A stretch of DNA of 64,000 nucleotides from Symbiodinium sp. CCMP2592. Taxonomy: Eukaryota; Sar; Dinophyceae; Suessiales; Symbiodiniaceae. This document shows positions 1-11,378 of the stretch, piece after piece. Where the stretch lies: NCBI GenBank assembly GCA_905221615.1, contig CAJNDT010005468.1, forward strand, positions 248,001 to 312,000, written 5' to 3'. A program made the position numbers and the translations under genes. The number at the start of each line of letters is the position of its first letter. Positions within the stretch are counted from its first letter, which is position 1. The notes under the pieces are model-generated. The model was given only the letters and a program-made list of their open reading frames with translations, searched no databases and was not told the origin of the DNA.

Positions 1-239
1 GAAACCTCCAAACCCTAAACCCCATAACCCCTATGACCCCCATAACTCCTATATAATCCCTGTAATCCTAAACCGGCCTCTGTTGCACGAAGTTGCTAAA
101 TATGTTTTTTCATGAAAAACAAAAAATCCCTGTAGTCCTAAACGGCCTAGGTTGCACAAAGTTGCTAAGTCGACGGCGTCACCAGATCAGATCGCGGAAC
201 CCACTACACCCTAGATCGTACACCCAGAGGCCCTCCGTC

Positions 240-350
240 CTAAGGTTCAGGGTTTATAGGGTTCAGGGTTTAGGGTTTGGGGTTCAGGGTTCAGGGTTTA
301 TGGGGTTCAGGGTTTAGGGTTCAGGGTTTAGGGTTCAGGGTTTAGGGTTT
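240..350 (+). repeat. degenerate interstitial telomere-like repeat
   Basis: Runs of GGGTTTAGGGTTCAGG-type heptamers and octamers in the G-rich orientation end directly at the TA flank of a family A foldback element. Confidence 0.75.
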
Positions 351-461
351 ACTTGGAGGTTCATGGGCAGTTATAAGTGGGTTTATAAGTAGGGTAACCA
401 TACTTATGACTCATATTAGGGGACTTTTCACCCCTACTCATAACTGCACATGAACCGTCTA
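350..461. mobile_element. MITE family A copy 1
   Basis: Foldback element of about 110 bp. The left arm starts CTTGGAGGTTCATGGG and the right arm is its degraded complement (ATGAACCGTC). The centre carries the family signature of TTATAAGT and AGGGTAAC blocks. The left flank is TA. The right terminus is mutated, so the end is approximate. Confidence 0.75.
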
Positions 462-1394
462 TACAGGCCAACTATCTTGGCCACTTCCTCCTCTCGACAC
501 GGTTGCTTCCACTGCTGCAGAGCTCGTCTCCCTCGACCCTTGCCTCAAACGATGAGTGCAGCGTTTTGGCTTCGAGGCATGTAAGCGTGCGGGTTCAGGG
601 TTTCGGAGTTTGGGCTTGGGGTTTAGGTTTGGGGATTTTTGCAGTACAACACTGCAGGCACCGTTTAACGTGCACGTCATGCAGAATGCATTCATTGAAT
701 TCTCGCTGCCTGATTGCTCCAATCACATCGCCTTTGCGGTGTTGACATCTTGGTGGTTTTATTATGTTTTACTGGCATATGCTTCCCCTCACCACAACGG
801 GCCCTGCTGTGCCAAAACCTTTGAATCCAAAGCCCTAAACCCTTAAACTACACCCAAACCGGAAACCATAAGCCCAATATCAAGCCCCCACACCTCGAAC
901 CCTAAACTTCCAGAAGCCCTTTGCCGGCTAAGACGCTTGGTGCATCTCACGTCCGGTGCTCACCGCGGTGCGCCGGTAGAAGGTGTGCCGCTGTCCTTGG
1001 AAGGCCAGGGTACTTTACGCTCGGTGGGTCGACAAAACAAGAGTTCGTACGCCCCCCTTGTGGTCCGCAGGATATCTGAAGTACAACATACCCCAAAGCT
1101 TTATTCTGATGACTGCGGCTCCAGAATTGTTGTTGTGCTTGCTAGAGCGAAATTCAGTCCCTGATCAGGCATCAATGACAAGGATGCTATGGGACCATAC
1201 GCTCCTGAGCAGCAAGAGCCAAAGTGTACGGAGACGATAGAGCTTCCGGGCAAAGTTGTAGTCTGACTGGTCCTGCTCCTGCCCGTCGCCACCATGTCAT
1301 GTAGGTATCAACCTACAAGCTTTAACAAGTGCAGCCACAAGACTACAGGCAAGCAGCTGTAACGTGACGAGTAAGGACAGGTGGACAGATTATT

Positions 1395-1400
<6 letters not shown>

Positions 1401-1438
<38 letters not shown>
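1401..1438. repeat. (GA)n microsatellite
   Basis: About 19 uninterrupted GA dinucleotides. Confidence 0.95.
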
Positions 1439-1441
<3 letters not shown>

Positions 1442-1641
1442 GAAACAAAAGCAACGCGACTATGAGTCATAGCCACAATCAGCATGAGGAACGACACTCG
1501 TAGATGACACCAAGCCTGTGACCCTAAACCCTATACCCTAAACCGTCCCAGGCAAGGTACGGCGCAGCTAAGTTGGCCAACCTCATCTTCTCCCAGGAAA
1601 TTAACAGGCGCCGTACGGGTTCAGATCCGCAAGCTCCTCAC

Positions 1642-1736
1642 AGGGGCCTAAATAATTAGAATAGGGTTTTGGGGCATACAATACTATACTTATAATAAGG
1701 AACCCTCAAATTGTATAGGTAATATTCCTCAAAGAT
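1642..1736. mobile_element. MITE family B, mostly left half
   Basis: Begins AGGGGCCTAAATAATTAG, followed by the typical GGGTTTTGGGG block and an AT-rich core ending TAATAAGGAACCC. The right inverted repeat is not clear, so the boundary is approximate. Confidence 0.65.
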
Positions 1737-2091
1737 TGAGCACCTTCTCTAAGCCGGGCCGTCGGGATCGAAATTGGCAAGGATCTGATTGAAAAAGCGC
1801 CTGAAGTGGTGAACCGCAAAGAGAAACTCGTGAAAGGAGCCTGATTCCATTTGTTAAGGCCCCCATACTGTTCACACAGAGGCCCCATAAGTTCCTTTTT
1901 GGGATTACCCTATAGGATTTTAAATATGAACCCCCAAAAGGAACCACTATGGGGCCTATAGGTCGACCCAGACGTTAGACCGCTGCAGCGTCGATGCAGG
2001 CGTTTTGGACACTTGGGTGTGTACAGCAACGCCGTGCATCCGGGCGTTGTCGCGACGGAGCCTATGGGGCTTAGAGGTTCAGGGGTTTGGA

Positions 2092-2171
2092 AGTCTCCGA
2101 AAATTGGGGTACCTTATTTTGGGGTCCTTATAATAAGGATCCTGGAATTTAGTACCTTTTCGGAAACCCCC
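2092..2171. mobile_element. MITE family C, short copy
   Basis: The left arm contains TCTCCGAAAATTGGGGTACC and the right arm CTTTTCGGAAACCCCC. The core CCTTATAATAAGGATCCT is typical of family C. Confidence 0.8.
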
Positions 2172-2390
2172 ATGTAGGAGTTCGAGCTAAACCCCTCTGT
2201 CCCTGAACCTTAAGAGGCACCTAGCGATCAAGGACCAACCCAAGACCTGCAGCACTTTGTTCCGGGGTATAGGGTTTAGGGTTTAGGGTTTAGGAAGTAG
2301 GGTTCAGGAATGAGGTTTCATACGCTCGAAGTGCAGCCCACACGCACAAAATACCTTCCAGTTTCGGTTTTAAGGTCGTCATCATCATCT

Positions 2391-2504
2391 TTCTGGTTCT
2401 TAGTGGGGAATGGGGGAATGGATTCTGGGGACTCTTATTGGGGATTATGCAGGGACGACTATAGGGATCCATACCCCCATTCCCTGCAAAGCACCCGACA
2501 GACA
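2391..2504. mobile_element. MITE family G
   Basis: Inverted repeat pair: CTGGTTCTTAGTGGGGAATG on the left and CATTCCCTGCAAAGCACC on the right. The middle holds the family motif GGGGATTATGCAGGGACGAC. Other copies are at about 36991 and 45665. Confidence 0.7.
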
Positions 2505-2860
2505 TAGTCGTCATCACCATGGTTTTAGTCTCAGGCATCATCTCACACCTTAACGACGCTCTGCCACAATCATAGCAATCATACCCACGAACTAATGTTA
2601 GCCGACTCTACGATAAAAGTCCGAATAATTCTTGCGTAAGTCATTTCTCGGGGCTCCTTTCAATAGCCATAATCTAGCCTACCCAAAGGCCCCAAACCCA
2701 ATTATAATCACTAAGGCACTATATATCCTGATAAAACGCTCATAGCCTTTAAAGGAGCCCTAAACCCCAAACCCCTATATAAATCCTCAACCCCCAAACC
2801 GCAAATCCTGTTCGAGTTGTTATGGCCCTGAACCCCGGGACCGACAAAGCCATCTTTAGT

Positions 2861-2980
2861 CATAAGGACCCTTAGGCAGGGACGGGGGTGGGGGGCCTTA
2901 ATGCCTATAATGAGGACTGAATTTAAAAAAGTAGAGTCCGCTACCCCCCTCCCCCGTACCCCGCCCTAAGGGTCCCTATG
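2861..2980. mobile_element. MITE family H
   Basis: Foldback with arms CATAAGGACCCTTAGG and CCTAAGGGTCCCTATG around a GC-rich arm pair and an AT core. Related copies lie at about 9885 and 13379. Confidence 0.75.
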
Positions 2981-3554
2981 ATGTAGCCTGGCGGAGGAGA
3001 TGCTCCGGCTTGCCAATTTCGAGGCGCTTGGGGGCCACGGTTTGGGGTCGGGGTTTTTGGGGTTTGGCGCAGGGTCAAAGGGAGTTGGCCCAGGCGAAGA
3101 CGACGAATGTGGAGGGTTTCGAGCTTCGGCATTCGATGCTCTGTGGGTTTTCCTCGGTTTTGTTGCAGGGGTTTAAGTTTAGGGCCTCAGGATTTCGGGG
3201 TTTTAAGTTTATCCTGTGTAAGTTCACTACGGGCCATACTTCGGGACGGGTAAGCGAATCGACGGGCTTCTAGGCATGGCCTACGGTTTAAGGCTTTAGC
3301 GGTTTAGGGATCTTGGGTTTGGGGTCTGCAGTCAGGATTTAGCATGTTTAGCTCCTTTGGGAGATGAATTTCGAGGTTCTGGGTTGGGGATCGGGGTGTT
3401 GGATTTGGTGATTAGGGTTTGGGTTTCAGGGCACTCGGGGAGCTTGTGAATTGGATTGATGTTTCCGGATGCCTGTGTATATATATATACACACACACAC
3501 ACTTATCGTTGTCGTTTATTGCTGATGCTTCTGTTTTGCATAGATTGTCAGATG

Positions 3555-3590
3555 TTTTTTTTTTTTTTTTTTTTTTTGGGGGGGGGGGGG
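3555..3590 (+). repeat. homopolymer junction T23 then G13
   Basis: Twenty-three T residues are followed without interruption by thirteen G residues. Confidence 0.95.
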
Positions 3591-4029
3591 TGGCGGCTAG
3601 CCCAAATGCCGTTCATGTTGTATGACTTCAACCTGTGGCATTGATGAAGCCTAAAGGCAGACTTCATGAGCTAATCTTGCTCAGACGATTAGATTTAGGC
3701 TTTACGGTTTAGGGAGGGTTCATAGAGATGTCTATAGGGGCGAACTCCAGAGCTTAGACATGTAGAATGCTAGAATATGCTTTGAGTATGTAAGAGCAGA
3801 TTGTAGCATACTTTAGTATATTACTCCATGAAATGAAATACCGTAGCATATTATGGTATACTACAGTGTGGATATATATATATACACACCTATATATGTA
3901 CATTTTTTATATACACACATATACATATATATATATATATATAGCATAATACAGTATACAATAATATAATATAGTTCATTATTGTATGTTATACAATCGC
4001 CGTATATCATCAGCATTCACAAATCAGTG

Positions 4030-4262
4030 ACAATATCTAAAGCCCGAACCCTAAGGCCCTAAAGCCACTGCAAAAAAGCAGCCCCTAAACCTTAAATCCT
4101 GAAGCCCAAAACCCAAAACCCTTAACCCTTAGAAGCCCTAAACCCCCCAAAACCTAAACCCTAAACCTTGAGCCCTAAACCCTAAACCTTTATAAGCCTT
4201 AAACACCCAAACCCTAAACCCTAAACCTTATGCATTCAACCCCCAAACCCCAAAAGCCCGAA
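4030..4262 (-). repeat. interstitial telomere-like array (C-rich orientation)
   Basis: Many CCCTAAA units mixed with variants such as CCCCAAA, CCTTAAA and CCCGAAG. The array is degenerate rather than a clean telomere. Confidence 0.85.
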
Positions 4263-5021
4263 GCCCAAGGTCTGACTTAGTCCCTCGCGGCAGGCCATGC
4301 TTGGCTCCTTCCTGGGTTCATGGGCCTTCCAGGCGGCGCAGCTGCGGAATCGGCTCTTTGCCTACGGCGCCGAAGAGGCTCTTTGTTAGGAATAAGGGTG
4401 GGCCAAAGAGAACCAGCAAACCCGGGAAGACGATTTGCTACGGAAAGAGTGGGGGTTTCAGGGGTTGAGGGGTTTGGGGATTGAGGTTAGTGCCTCCAGG
4501 GCTTTGGGGGTTGAGTTTAGGGTTTGGGATCGAGGGTTTCAAGGATTGAGGGGTTCGGGGCTTTTAGAGTTCAGGGCGTCTGGGGTCGGTAGTTTCCCAA
4601 CTTGAGGTAGTGGGGATTAGGGTTTTTGGGTTTTGATTGGGCTTGTACGACGGGTTTAAGGGTTTGCTAGGAGCTTATTACCCGTTCTTCGGTTTGTTGC
4701 GTTTGGGGGTTTCCTTGTGAAGCTCCACAGCTGAACAAGAGAAAGCGGGGAATCCCAGTTTTCATGGGGCCACTTGGAAACTTGCATGCGGTGATTCAGA
4801 GGCTCACGGATTTTGACGGACATGTTTTTAGGGCTTCTTGATGTTTTAGGCTTCTGGGGTTGCGGGATTTTGGAGGTCCGAGGGTAGTTTTGCAGTTCTT
4901 GCCGGGCAAAAAGTCTTCAGTGCGGCAGCTTCAGCTTGTACCGCTTCTTTGACTCCGCAGCTTGGGCTTCTCAGGAGATACCCTCAGGACTATCCCGACG
5001 TGCCGTTTCGGGCCAGACGCA

Positions 5022-6812
5022 ATGCTCCTGTGCACGGGGTCACAGAGGTGTTTATACTCACGGGCGCCCAGGTGTAGCCGGAGTTCTGAGGACCTTGAGG
5101 AGGCAGAAGAAGACTCGGCAGGTGCCGACCCGCGTCCTCACCCTCGCATCACCATCATTGACATGAAGCAGCGCTGGGTAGAGGTTACTTTTCACGTGTT
5201 TCTGGCTGCATGCTGCTTGATCCCAGTTGTCGGCTTGTTCTGTTCCCTTTTTCTCTTCTATAAGTATGGCCTGCGCAAACCCAGTGGTTCGCGACCATAT
5301 CAGGGTGGGTTTCTCCACCATTCTTGGGTTTGGATTAGCCTCTTCGGAACTCCACTGGCAAATCTGTGGACATTCTCCGACTACCTTCGCGAAGGCGTGA
5401 GGCATCGCAGCCTTGATCTCGAAAGCATACTCGGCCTTCTGCAAAGGACTCTATTGAGAGATGCCCTTTCACTGGGAGCTGGAATCGCCATGATCATCCT
5501 GGAATGTCAGTATGAAGCTGTGACAGAAGGCCTCAAAAGATTCAAGCAGAAAGGCCAGCCAGACAGTTTTTCAGATGAAGCCGGGGATCTGCCGAAGGAT
5601 GGAGTCTCCAACAGGCTGGATGGCCAAGATGAAAGTAGGCAGTTGTATGACGAGTTGCTCAAGCGCTTGCGCGAGAAGTTTCCGACTCTCTACGAAGGCC
5701 CAGAAGGGACTGACAGTAAGCTAGAGCTGTCAACGGCTACAGGCTGGACAGCCTTTGCCATACAGATCATGTCCTCGCTCTTGACATTTTTTCTCGTCTT
5801 GATGTTGCAGATCGAGGAAAGCGCAACGTTTTACTTGAAGCCCTGCGAAGGCTGCACCATACCCATCAAAGTCCTGGGACGTGAAGAGCCGCTTCCCACG
5901 TCTAGGAGTTTCTGCGTTGTCACATTTTATGTGGTGTGCGTGACGACATACACCTGGTATCGCTTCCTTGGAAAAGTTCTGAACATGACATACGTGGAGA
6001 TGAAGGAGAACCGTCTCCAGCTTCTTGTGTTCACAGCCCTCACCAGAGCAGACGCCTTCAACATGCTGTGGAGCTCTGGAAATCTGGATAGCTTGCGTAA
6101 AATCTTACAGTGCGAAGGCGGCGAAGATGAGCAGAGCTTGAGGAAGGAGCTCGCAGAGCGCCTGAGAACGGAAACACTGGAAAGGCTGGAGTTTGGAAGC
6201 AGTGGAGCTTGCTTGGATTTGCAAAAGACTCACCATGCAGAAGCTTGGTGGAAGCTGCGGACTTACATCCAGAAAGACTTTGTAGACGAGACGGTTGTTG
6301 TGGAGATTATTGGCGTGATAATATTCATGTTGATGCTGCTATTCTCTGTTGTTAGCTTGTTGAACTGGTTGGAGAACCATTCGTGGTCGTTTCCCCTGAC
6401 GCTTTTGTTTCTGCTCATTTCTATTCTCTTCTATGTATTATGGCAAGTCTTTGAGGAGTGTGTGGCAATTAACATTCTATGGGAGAGCGACAATCGGATA
6501 CTATCCGTGGCCACACTCAAGGCGATGCGTTCTGCATGTAGATCCAAAGATCCTCGGGTTATGGAACGACATGCGTCTCTGCTTCGAGCGATGCAGAACA
6601 AAGTCGCTGTCTTCGACAACCGACAGGAGCTCTTCGGTTTAGCGGTCACCCGGAACCTACGAAACGGCTGGGTGCTCACAGCTTCTACTTTGATGTTGTC
6701 TTTTGCATTGCAGATCGCAGAGCCTCTGATTCTAAATGGCCTTCTCCGACAGCATCTTGAGGGATTGCTGGACCTCATCGATGGCATGTTCAACAACGCT
6801 GCTGCGGAGTGA
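5022..6812 (+). CDS. uncharacterised multipass membrane protein (596 aa, intronless)
   Basis: The family is not recognised. From the first ATG at 5022 the frame is open for 596 residues. A second candidate ATG at 5163 begins just before the first membrane segment, so the real start could be there. The frame is also open upstream to a pyrimidine-rich CAG at 4960, which could be a splice acceptor or spliced-leader acceptor. Hydrophobic segments lie near residues 56-80, 102-118, 149-160, 241-263, 297-313, 424-450, 457-479 and 549-566, giving roughly seven or eight membrane passes. Two long hydrophilic loops (about 165-240 and 320-420) are charged and probably helical, and a CEGC cysteine pair lies near residue 275-280. 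A long single exon is compatible with a retroposed or intron-poor dinoflagellate gene. A channel or transporter role is possible, but no signature motif supports it. Coding quality is high: no other 1.8-kb open frame occurs in this part of the window. Confidence 0.85.
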   Translation: MLLCTGSQRCLYSRAPRCSRSSEDLEEAEEDSAGADPRPHPRITIIDMKQRWVEVTFHVFLAACCLIPVVGLFCSLFLFYKYGLRKPSGSRPYQGGFLHHSWVWISLFGTPLANLWTFSDYLREGVRHRSLDLESILGLLQRTLLRDALSLGAGIAMIILECQYEAVTEGLKRFKQKGQPDSFSDEAGDLPKDGVSNRLDGQDESRQLYDELLKRLREKFPTLYEGPEGTDSKLELSTATGWTAFAIQIMSSLLTFFLVLMLQIEESATFYLKPCEGCTIPIKVLGREEPLPTSRSFCVVTFYVVCVTTYTWYRFLGKVLNMTYVEMKENRLQLLVFTALTRADAFNMLWSSGNLDSLRKILQCEGGEDEQSLRKELAERLRTETLERLEFGSSGACLDLQKTHHAEAWWKLRTYIQKDFVDETVVVEIIGVIIFMLMLLFSVVSLLNWLENHSWSFPLTLLFLLISILFYVLWQVFEECVAINILWESDNRILSVATLKAMRSACRSKDPRVMERHASLLRAMQNKVAVFDNRQELFGLAVTRNLRNGWVLTASTLMLSFALQIAEPLILNGLLRQHLEGLLDLIDGMFNNAAAE

Positions 6813-7373
6813 CGCAGCCATGCGAATGTCCGGCGCAAAGAGACACCCCGACCCTCGCCAGTTTGTGATCACATATAATCGAACATCACATCATGTCATT
6901 GTCATGTCATATCCTATCAGATCAGGTCATAATTATCTACGTATCTATACACAGCTACACACACATATACACATGGATTTAGGTAGGTAGGTGGGTAGGT
7001 GTAGGTAGGTAGGTCGCGTAGCCTAAATGCGACATGCATGTACAGACACACGCAGGCACATGCGCCTTTAGTTGTTACTTCTGTGCGTTTATACATCCAT
7101 GCACTAGTCAGAAGCATACTCGCAACAATTAGCGGTGATCAGAATTGTCGACCTGCCGATGCTCCACTGAGTCACGTTCAAGAGCAGCTACCAGATCTGC
7201 CATTCTATGACTTCTGCTCGGGTTGTTTAGGATCACACAACGTTTGGCCAACGGCAGGCCGCGCTGAACCTCCTCTTCTGCGCGGCATCGCCTGAGGTGG
7301 AGGCAGCGCTGAAGAGAAGATGCGGCCTCTGACGGCTTCAAGCCGCGATCTTCTCCGGTCTTGCTTCGTCATA

Positions 7374-7466
7374 TAGGGGCCTGCATAATTAGAATGGGGT
7401 TTTGGGGCCCATTATACTATAATTATAGTAAGGAACCCCAAAGTAGTATTGGTTATCTATATTACA
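7374..7466. mobile_element. MITE family B
   Basis: The left end AGGGGCCTGCATAATTAG and GGGTTTTGGGGCC block are followed by TATACTATAATTATAGTAAG and a right arm CCCCAAAGTAGTATTGG. Confidence 0.75.
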
Positions 7467-8004
7467 GTTTCACGGAGTGGAGCGAGGGTTGGCTGTGTCG
7501 AGTTGCAAGACAGACATTAATCATCCGAGCGAGGTCCAGCCGGGTTCAAGGGGACGTTCATGGCTACAGAGCTCGCGAGGTTTCGGCTCACATTGGCACC
7601 AAGCACCGCTGCATGCCCATGAGCTGTAAAGATACATGCGCCATGCGATCCATGAGAGTTTACCCCAAGCCATGGGTTCCTCGAAGCCAGAGCTAGGCAT
7701 GAGGTAGAGAAGAGAATGGCCGGAGAAAGCTAAAGCTAGTTGCTTGAGCCCTGGTTTAGGGTTTAGGGTTTAACCCTTCACGGTGAAGTCAGACCCCAAA
7801 CAGGGACCATTCCATCGCCTGCAGTTACGGCCGGTGCGTGGCAAGCTCATCGTACCCATCGCCACGGAGCACCCGTGCCTCCGCTCCAGTCTACATACGG
7901 TCGCGACGGGTTTAGGCTCATGGACCGCATGTGGAGTGTGTGATGCTTTTTGGGCCGGTGCAGTGCAGGGACGCGGTGTAGCTTTGCTTCTTTGCTAGCC
8001 TGCG

Positions 8005-8128
8005 TACTTAGAGGATGACGGGACTTAGTAAGTGGGGTTATAAATAAGGTAACTACACTTATAAGAACTTATAACCCCAATTCAGGCACTTATAGCCCTA
8101 CCTACTAAGTCCCAGGATCCTCCAAGTA
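8005..8128. mobile_element. MITE family A, variant with extended arms
   Basis: TA-flanked foldback. The arms contain GGGACTTAGTAAG and CTTACTAAGTCCC-like sequence instead of the usual GGTTCATGGGTAG, but the ends (CTTAGAGG and CCTCCAAG) and core match family A. Confidence 0.75.
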
Positions 8129-8506
8129 TGTCAACCCTCAGTTCTGCACCCCCAAATACTGAAAGTTGCCCGGCACCCGGTGGAAGTTTTGAGCATCCAC
8201 ATGCCTTGTCACGGATCCCCGTGCCAAACTCCTCAGCCCTCAGCTGAGAGCCCATGAACTAGGATGCCCACTAGTACCCTTATTCCCTTTTTGTAGTCCT
8301 CGGTTCCTTTTCAGCTACCCAATACCAAAGAGAGGAGGCCTTTTTATTCTTAGGTTACTGGGTATCCTCTTTGGGTTTAGGGTTTAAGGGGCATGTTTAT
8401 TCAGCTTTGGGTTTTCTCTGAAGGACAGAACGAGGGGCCGTGAAACAAACGCGAGACTCGATCGATAATAGGATGCCAATTTTTGGGGGTGCCCTTCAAC
8501 TTACCT

Positions 8507-8609
8507 TAAAGGGAACTCCAGAAAGTTGGAATATGGATCAATGGTAGGATCCCCTAGAATTTACCTTAAAGGGTTTAGCATAATGATATTCCAACTTTCT
8601 GGCTTCTAC
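8507..8609. mobile_element. MITE family D copy 1
   Basis: Arms CCAGAAAGTTGGAATATGG and ATATTCCAACTTTCTGGC. The centre contains TAGGATCCCCTA and TTTACCTTAAAGGG. Three other copies occur in the window. Confidence 0.85.
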
Positions 8610-9884
8610 TATATTGGTTTACATAAACCCATAACCTTTTTTAAGATACTATGAGGTGCTCTTGCAATCGCTACCGGGCGAGTCAAGCTTCGGAGAAATC
8701 AGCGCTACCCCTAAAATGCCCTAAAACTTATAAGCCCCAACCCCCAAACCCCAAACCCAGAAACCTGTCCTACGCCCTAAAGCCCCTGAGGCCGCGCCAC
8801 GCACAAGCCTTCAATGACGAATTTGCGATCCGTCTCTGGGAGTTCAGCCGCGCGCTAAGACTCGACCAGTCGCCATAATGCAGGACCTTGTCGTAGTGGA
8901 GTTCCTTTGAGGGGGCCCCTTTAGCAAAGAGCTTCCTAGAGGCTTTAAGAAGGGTTTAGGATTCGGGGGCGCTTCATCATTAGAAGGGGGTTTGGGGGCA
9001 TATTGCAGTAGAGTCGGAGGGGCGATAAGAGATTACCCACTGTTCCGAGATCCTACCGCAGGATGAAGTTCGTGGGGCTCGCGGTCTAAGGTGCAACATA
9101 CGCTGCAAATTATACTAGGCACGACGATTGTACCACTATCAGTAACAGTATTGCTGCGATACTCAAAGTAATTAGCGCCTATTCAAAGGAACCCTTAAAC
9201 GCCACCTTATTCTTCCCTAAACCCCAAACACACTTTATTCTAATCGTTCAGGCACCTTTCGTAGAGTTTCGAATCTGGACCTGACGACGTAAAGTTCAAA
9301 CGTTTAAGGGTTTAGGCTTTTGAATTCAGGATAGGGTGTAGGGTTTCGGTTTTATGGGTTTAGGGTTGGGGGTTCAGGATTTGGAGCTTAGGGTTTGAGT
9401 TTTGGGGTTGAGGGTTCGCTTGAGGTTTTCAAGTCGCAAATCCATGGATTTCAGCAGAATTGCTTGTCGATGCAACCAAACCTTCTCGGCCGATCTGTCA
9501 GACTTGAACGAAAAAACTCAGACGGAAACCCATTGACTTCAAAATCCTCACCTGTCGCCAACCGCCCCTAAACCCGAACCCCTAAAGCGTAAACCCAAAG
9601 CCCTAAACCTTAAACCCTAAACCCTGACGGAAAACCCGAAGGCTACGCCCGAACCAGCAGACGGGGACTCCACAAAGACAAGCCCAAGCCCGAGAGCCTG
9701 AACCCTAAATCTTAGCCTAAACCCCCAAACTCTGTAACTCAAAGAACACATTAGTGATAACAGCGTAGTAGTAGTCGTCGTGGTGGTGGTGGTAGTAGTA
9801 GTGGTAGTAGCAGCAGCGGTAGCAGTAGTAGCAGTAGCCCTGGCACCAAGAATAACAGCTAAGCAAGAATGAGAGACTCAAAAT

Positions 9885-10016
9885 CATAGGGACCTTTAGG
9901 GGGGTATGGGCGAGGGGTCGGGGGGCTTAATGCCCATAATAAGGACCTAATCAGGCCTATTTAAGGAAGTAGAGTCCCCTACCCCCCTCCCCCGTATCCC
10001 CCCCAAGGGTCTCTGT
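9885..10016. mobile_element. MITE family H copy 2
   Basis: CATAGGGACCTTTAGGGGGG at the left and CCCCCCAAGGGTCTCTGTG at the right enclose a core with CTTAATGCCCATAATAAGG. Confidence 0.75.
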
Positions 10017-11209
10017 GACAAAAGGTACCCAGCCTTCTAAGATTCCCATTGTGTCCTTCTCAGGCCAAAAGCTCGTCACCGAATCCTTGGCCAAGACTAA
10101 GAGCGAGTAGCCAACCCGCGGCGAGAAAAGAGCGCCTCAGGGAGAGCTTTGGGCTTTCGGTTTTGTAGGGCTTACAGTAGTGCTTAGGGTTTTCTAGGGT
10201 TCAGGCTTATTGCAGGGTTTGGTTTAGTGTTCAGGGTTTTCTAGGGTTGCGGGTTTGTTGCTTAGAATTGCAGGGTGTTGCGGCTTCAGGGTTTGGGGTT
10301 TGTGGATTAGAGCTGTCGGTTTAGTGTTTCCTTCACATAAGTATGCTACAGACTAGTCTCAAACCACAGTCTAATGATTAAGACCCCGAAATCCCCAAAG
10401 CCTTGTGGAATCCCTCCGAGGCACCCGATTCTACTTATACCAGTGCCCCGACACCTATGCCACAGGAGCTGCCTTTTTTCCTCTCTGTCTGGACTGAATG
10501 TCCGATGTGGAGTTTAGACGGGCTTCAAGAGGTTTACGGGTGCGGGGTATGGCTTGGGACTTTAGTTTAGGCTTTAGGGTTTTGGGTTTGGGGTTAGAAC
10601 TCACTTTAGACTTTAAACTACCTCCACACAAAAAGCTTTCCAGGACTTCACAGAGACTCGTTTACATGATCCTTGGGAAGTCTCCGTACTGTCAGGCAGG
10701 TGGCTTGTTTCGGAGTACGCTGGTGTTACCTTATCTGCGCGATCCCTATATCCAGATTTGAATATGTCGTGCAGTCGTGCAGTCTGCTAGAAGTGTATCG
10801 ACAGTGCGAATGCCAGTTGTTTAGCAAGGATTGACCTTAGGCCTAAACTACAATCATCCGGTCGAGGTCCTCTACAAGCCTTGAACCCCGTATTCACATG
10901 TATACACTGTATCTGTAGATGCGTGCATGATGCGTGCACATACTGCGTTTGATTTCGACAGCCCATAAGCCGCCAACCCCTGCCTGTACTGACTATCGAA
11001 CCGCTGAACCCTAAACCCCAAAGCCCAAAGCCTAAACCGTCCCCGCAATCCTAAACCCTGCAATCCTAGACTCCTAAACCGTAAATCCCCCACAATCCCT
11101 GAACCCTAAACTTCCCCTGCTTCCTCAAAAAAAGCAACTGCCGAGGCCCTGGGCGGTATTCGTGGCCACCTGTTGGCTCTCCGCCTTTCGCATCAAGTGC
11201 CCCGAAGCC

Positions 11210-11378
11210 AGAGAGCCCAATACCCTTTAATTGAGGAATAGAGCTTCAATCATAACATGAAGCCCCTTATGATTTAAGGTATATTCCTTAATTAAGGAAT
11301 ATAGCTTTTTTCATCATATGAAGCCCCTTATGATTTAAGGTATCTTCCTGAAATTAAGAGGTATTGGCCTTTCTGGGA
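11210..11378. mobile_element. MITE family I with tandemly duplicated core
   Basis: Arms CAGAGAGCCCAATACC and GGTATTGGCCTTTCTGGG. The interior contains CATGAAGCCCCTTATGATTT-type sequence twice in tandem, so this copy is longer than the one at 34223. Confidence 0.75.

Larger units (their letters stand above)
1..4960. other. intergenic spacer rich in telomere-like repeats and MITEs
   Basis: No convincing gene is seen. The stretch holds degenerate TTTAGGG/CCCTAAA runs (for example 240-350 and 4030-4260), foldback elements listed separately (families A, B, C, G, H), a GA microsatellite, AT-rich microsatellites at 3870-3945, and a T/G homopolymer junction. Open frames here are short, overlap on both strands, and mostly read through telomere-like DNA or MITEs, so they are treated as chance. 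Confidence 0.7.

Noticed and set aside
5058-5444. 128-codon antisense frame
   Set aside because: Shadow of the convincing membrane-protein gene on the plus strand.
8249-8266. CCCATGAACTAGG, resembling the introner-like 3' end
   Set aside because: No matching 5' end and no coding exon on either side.
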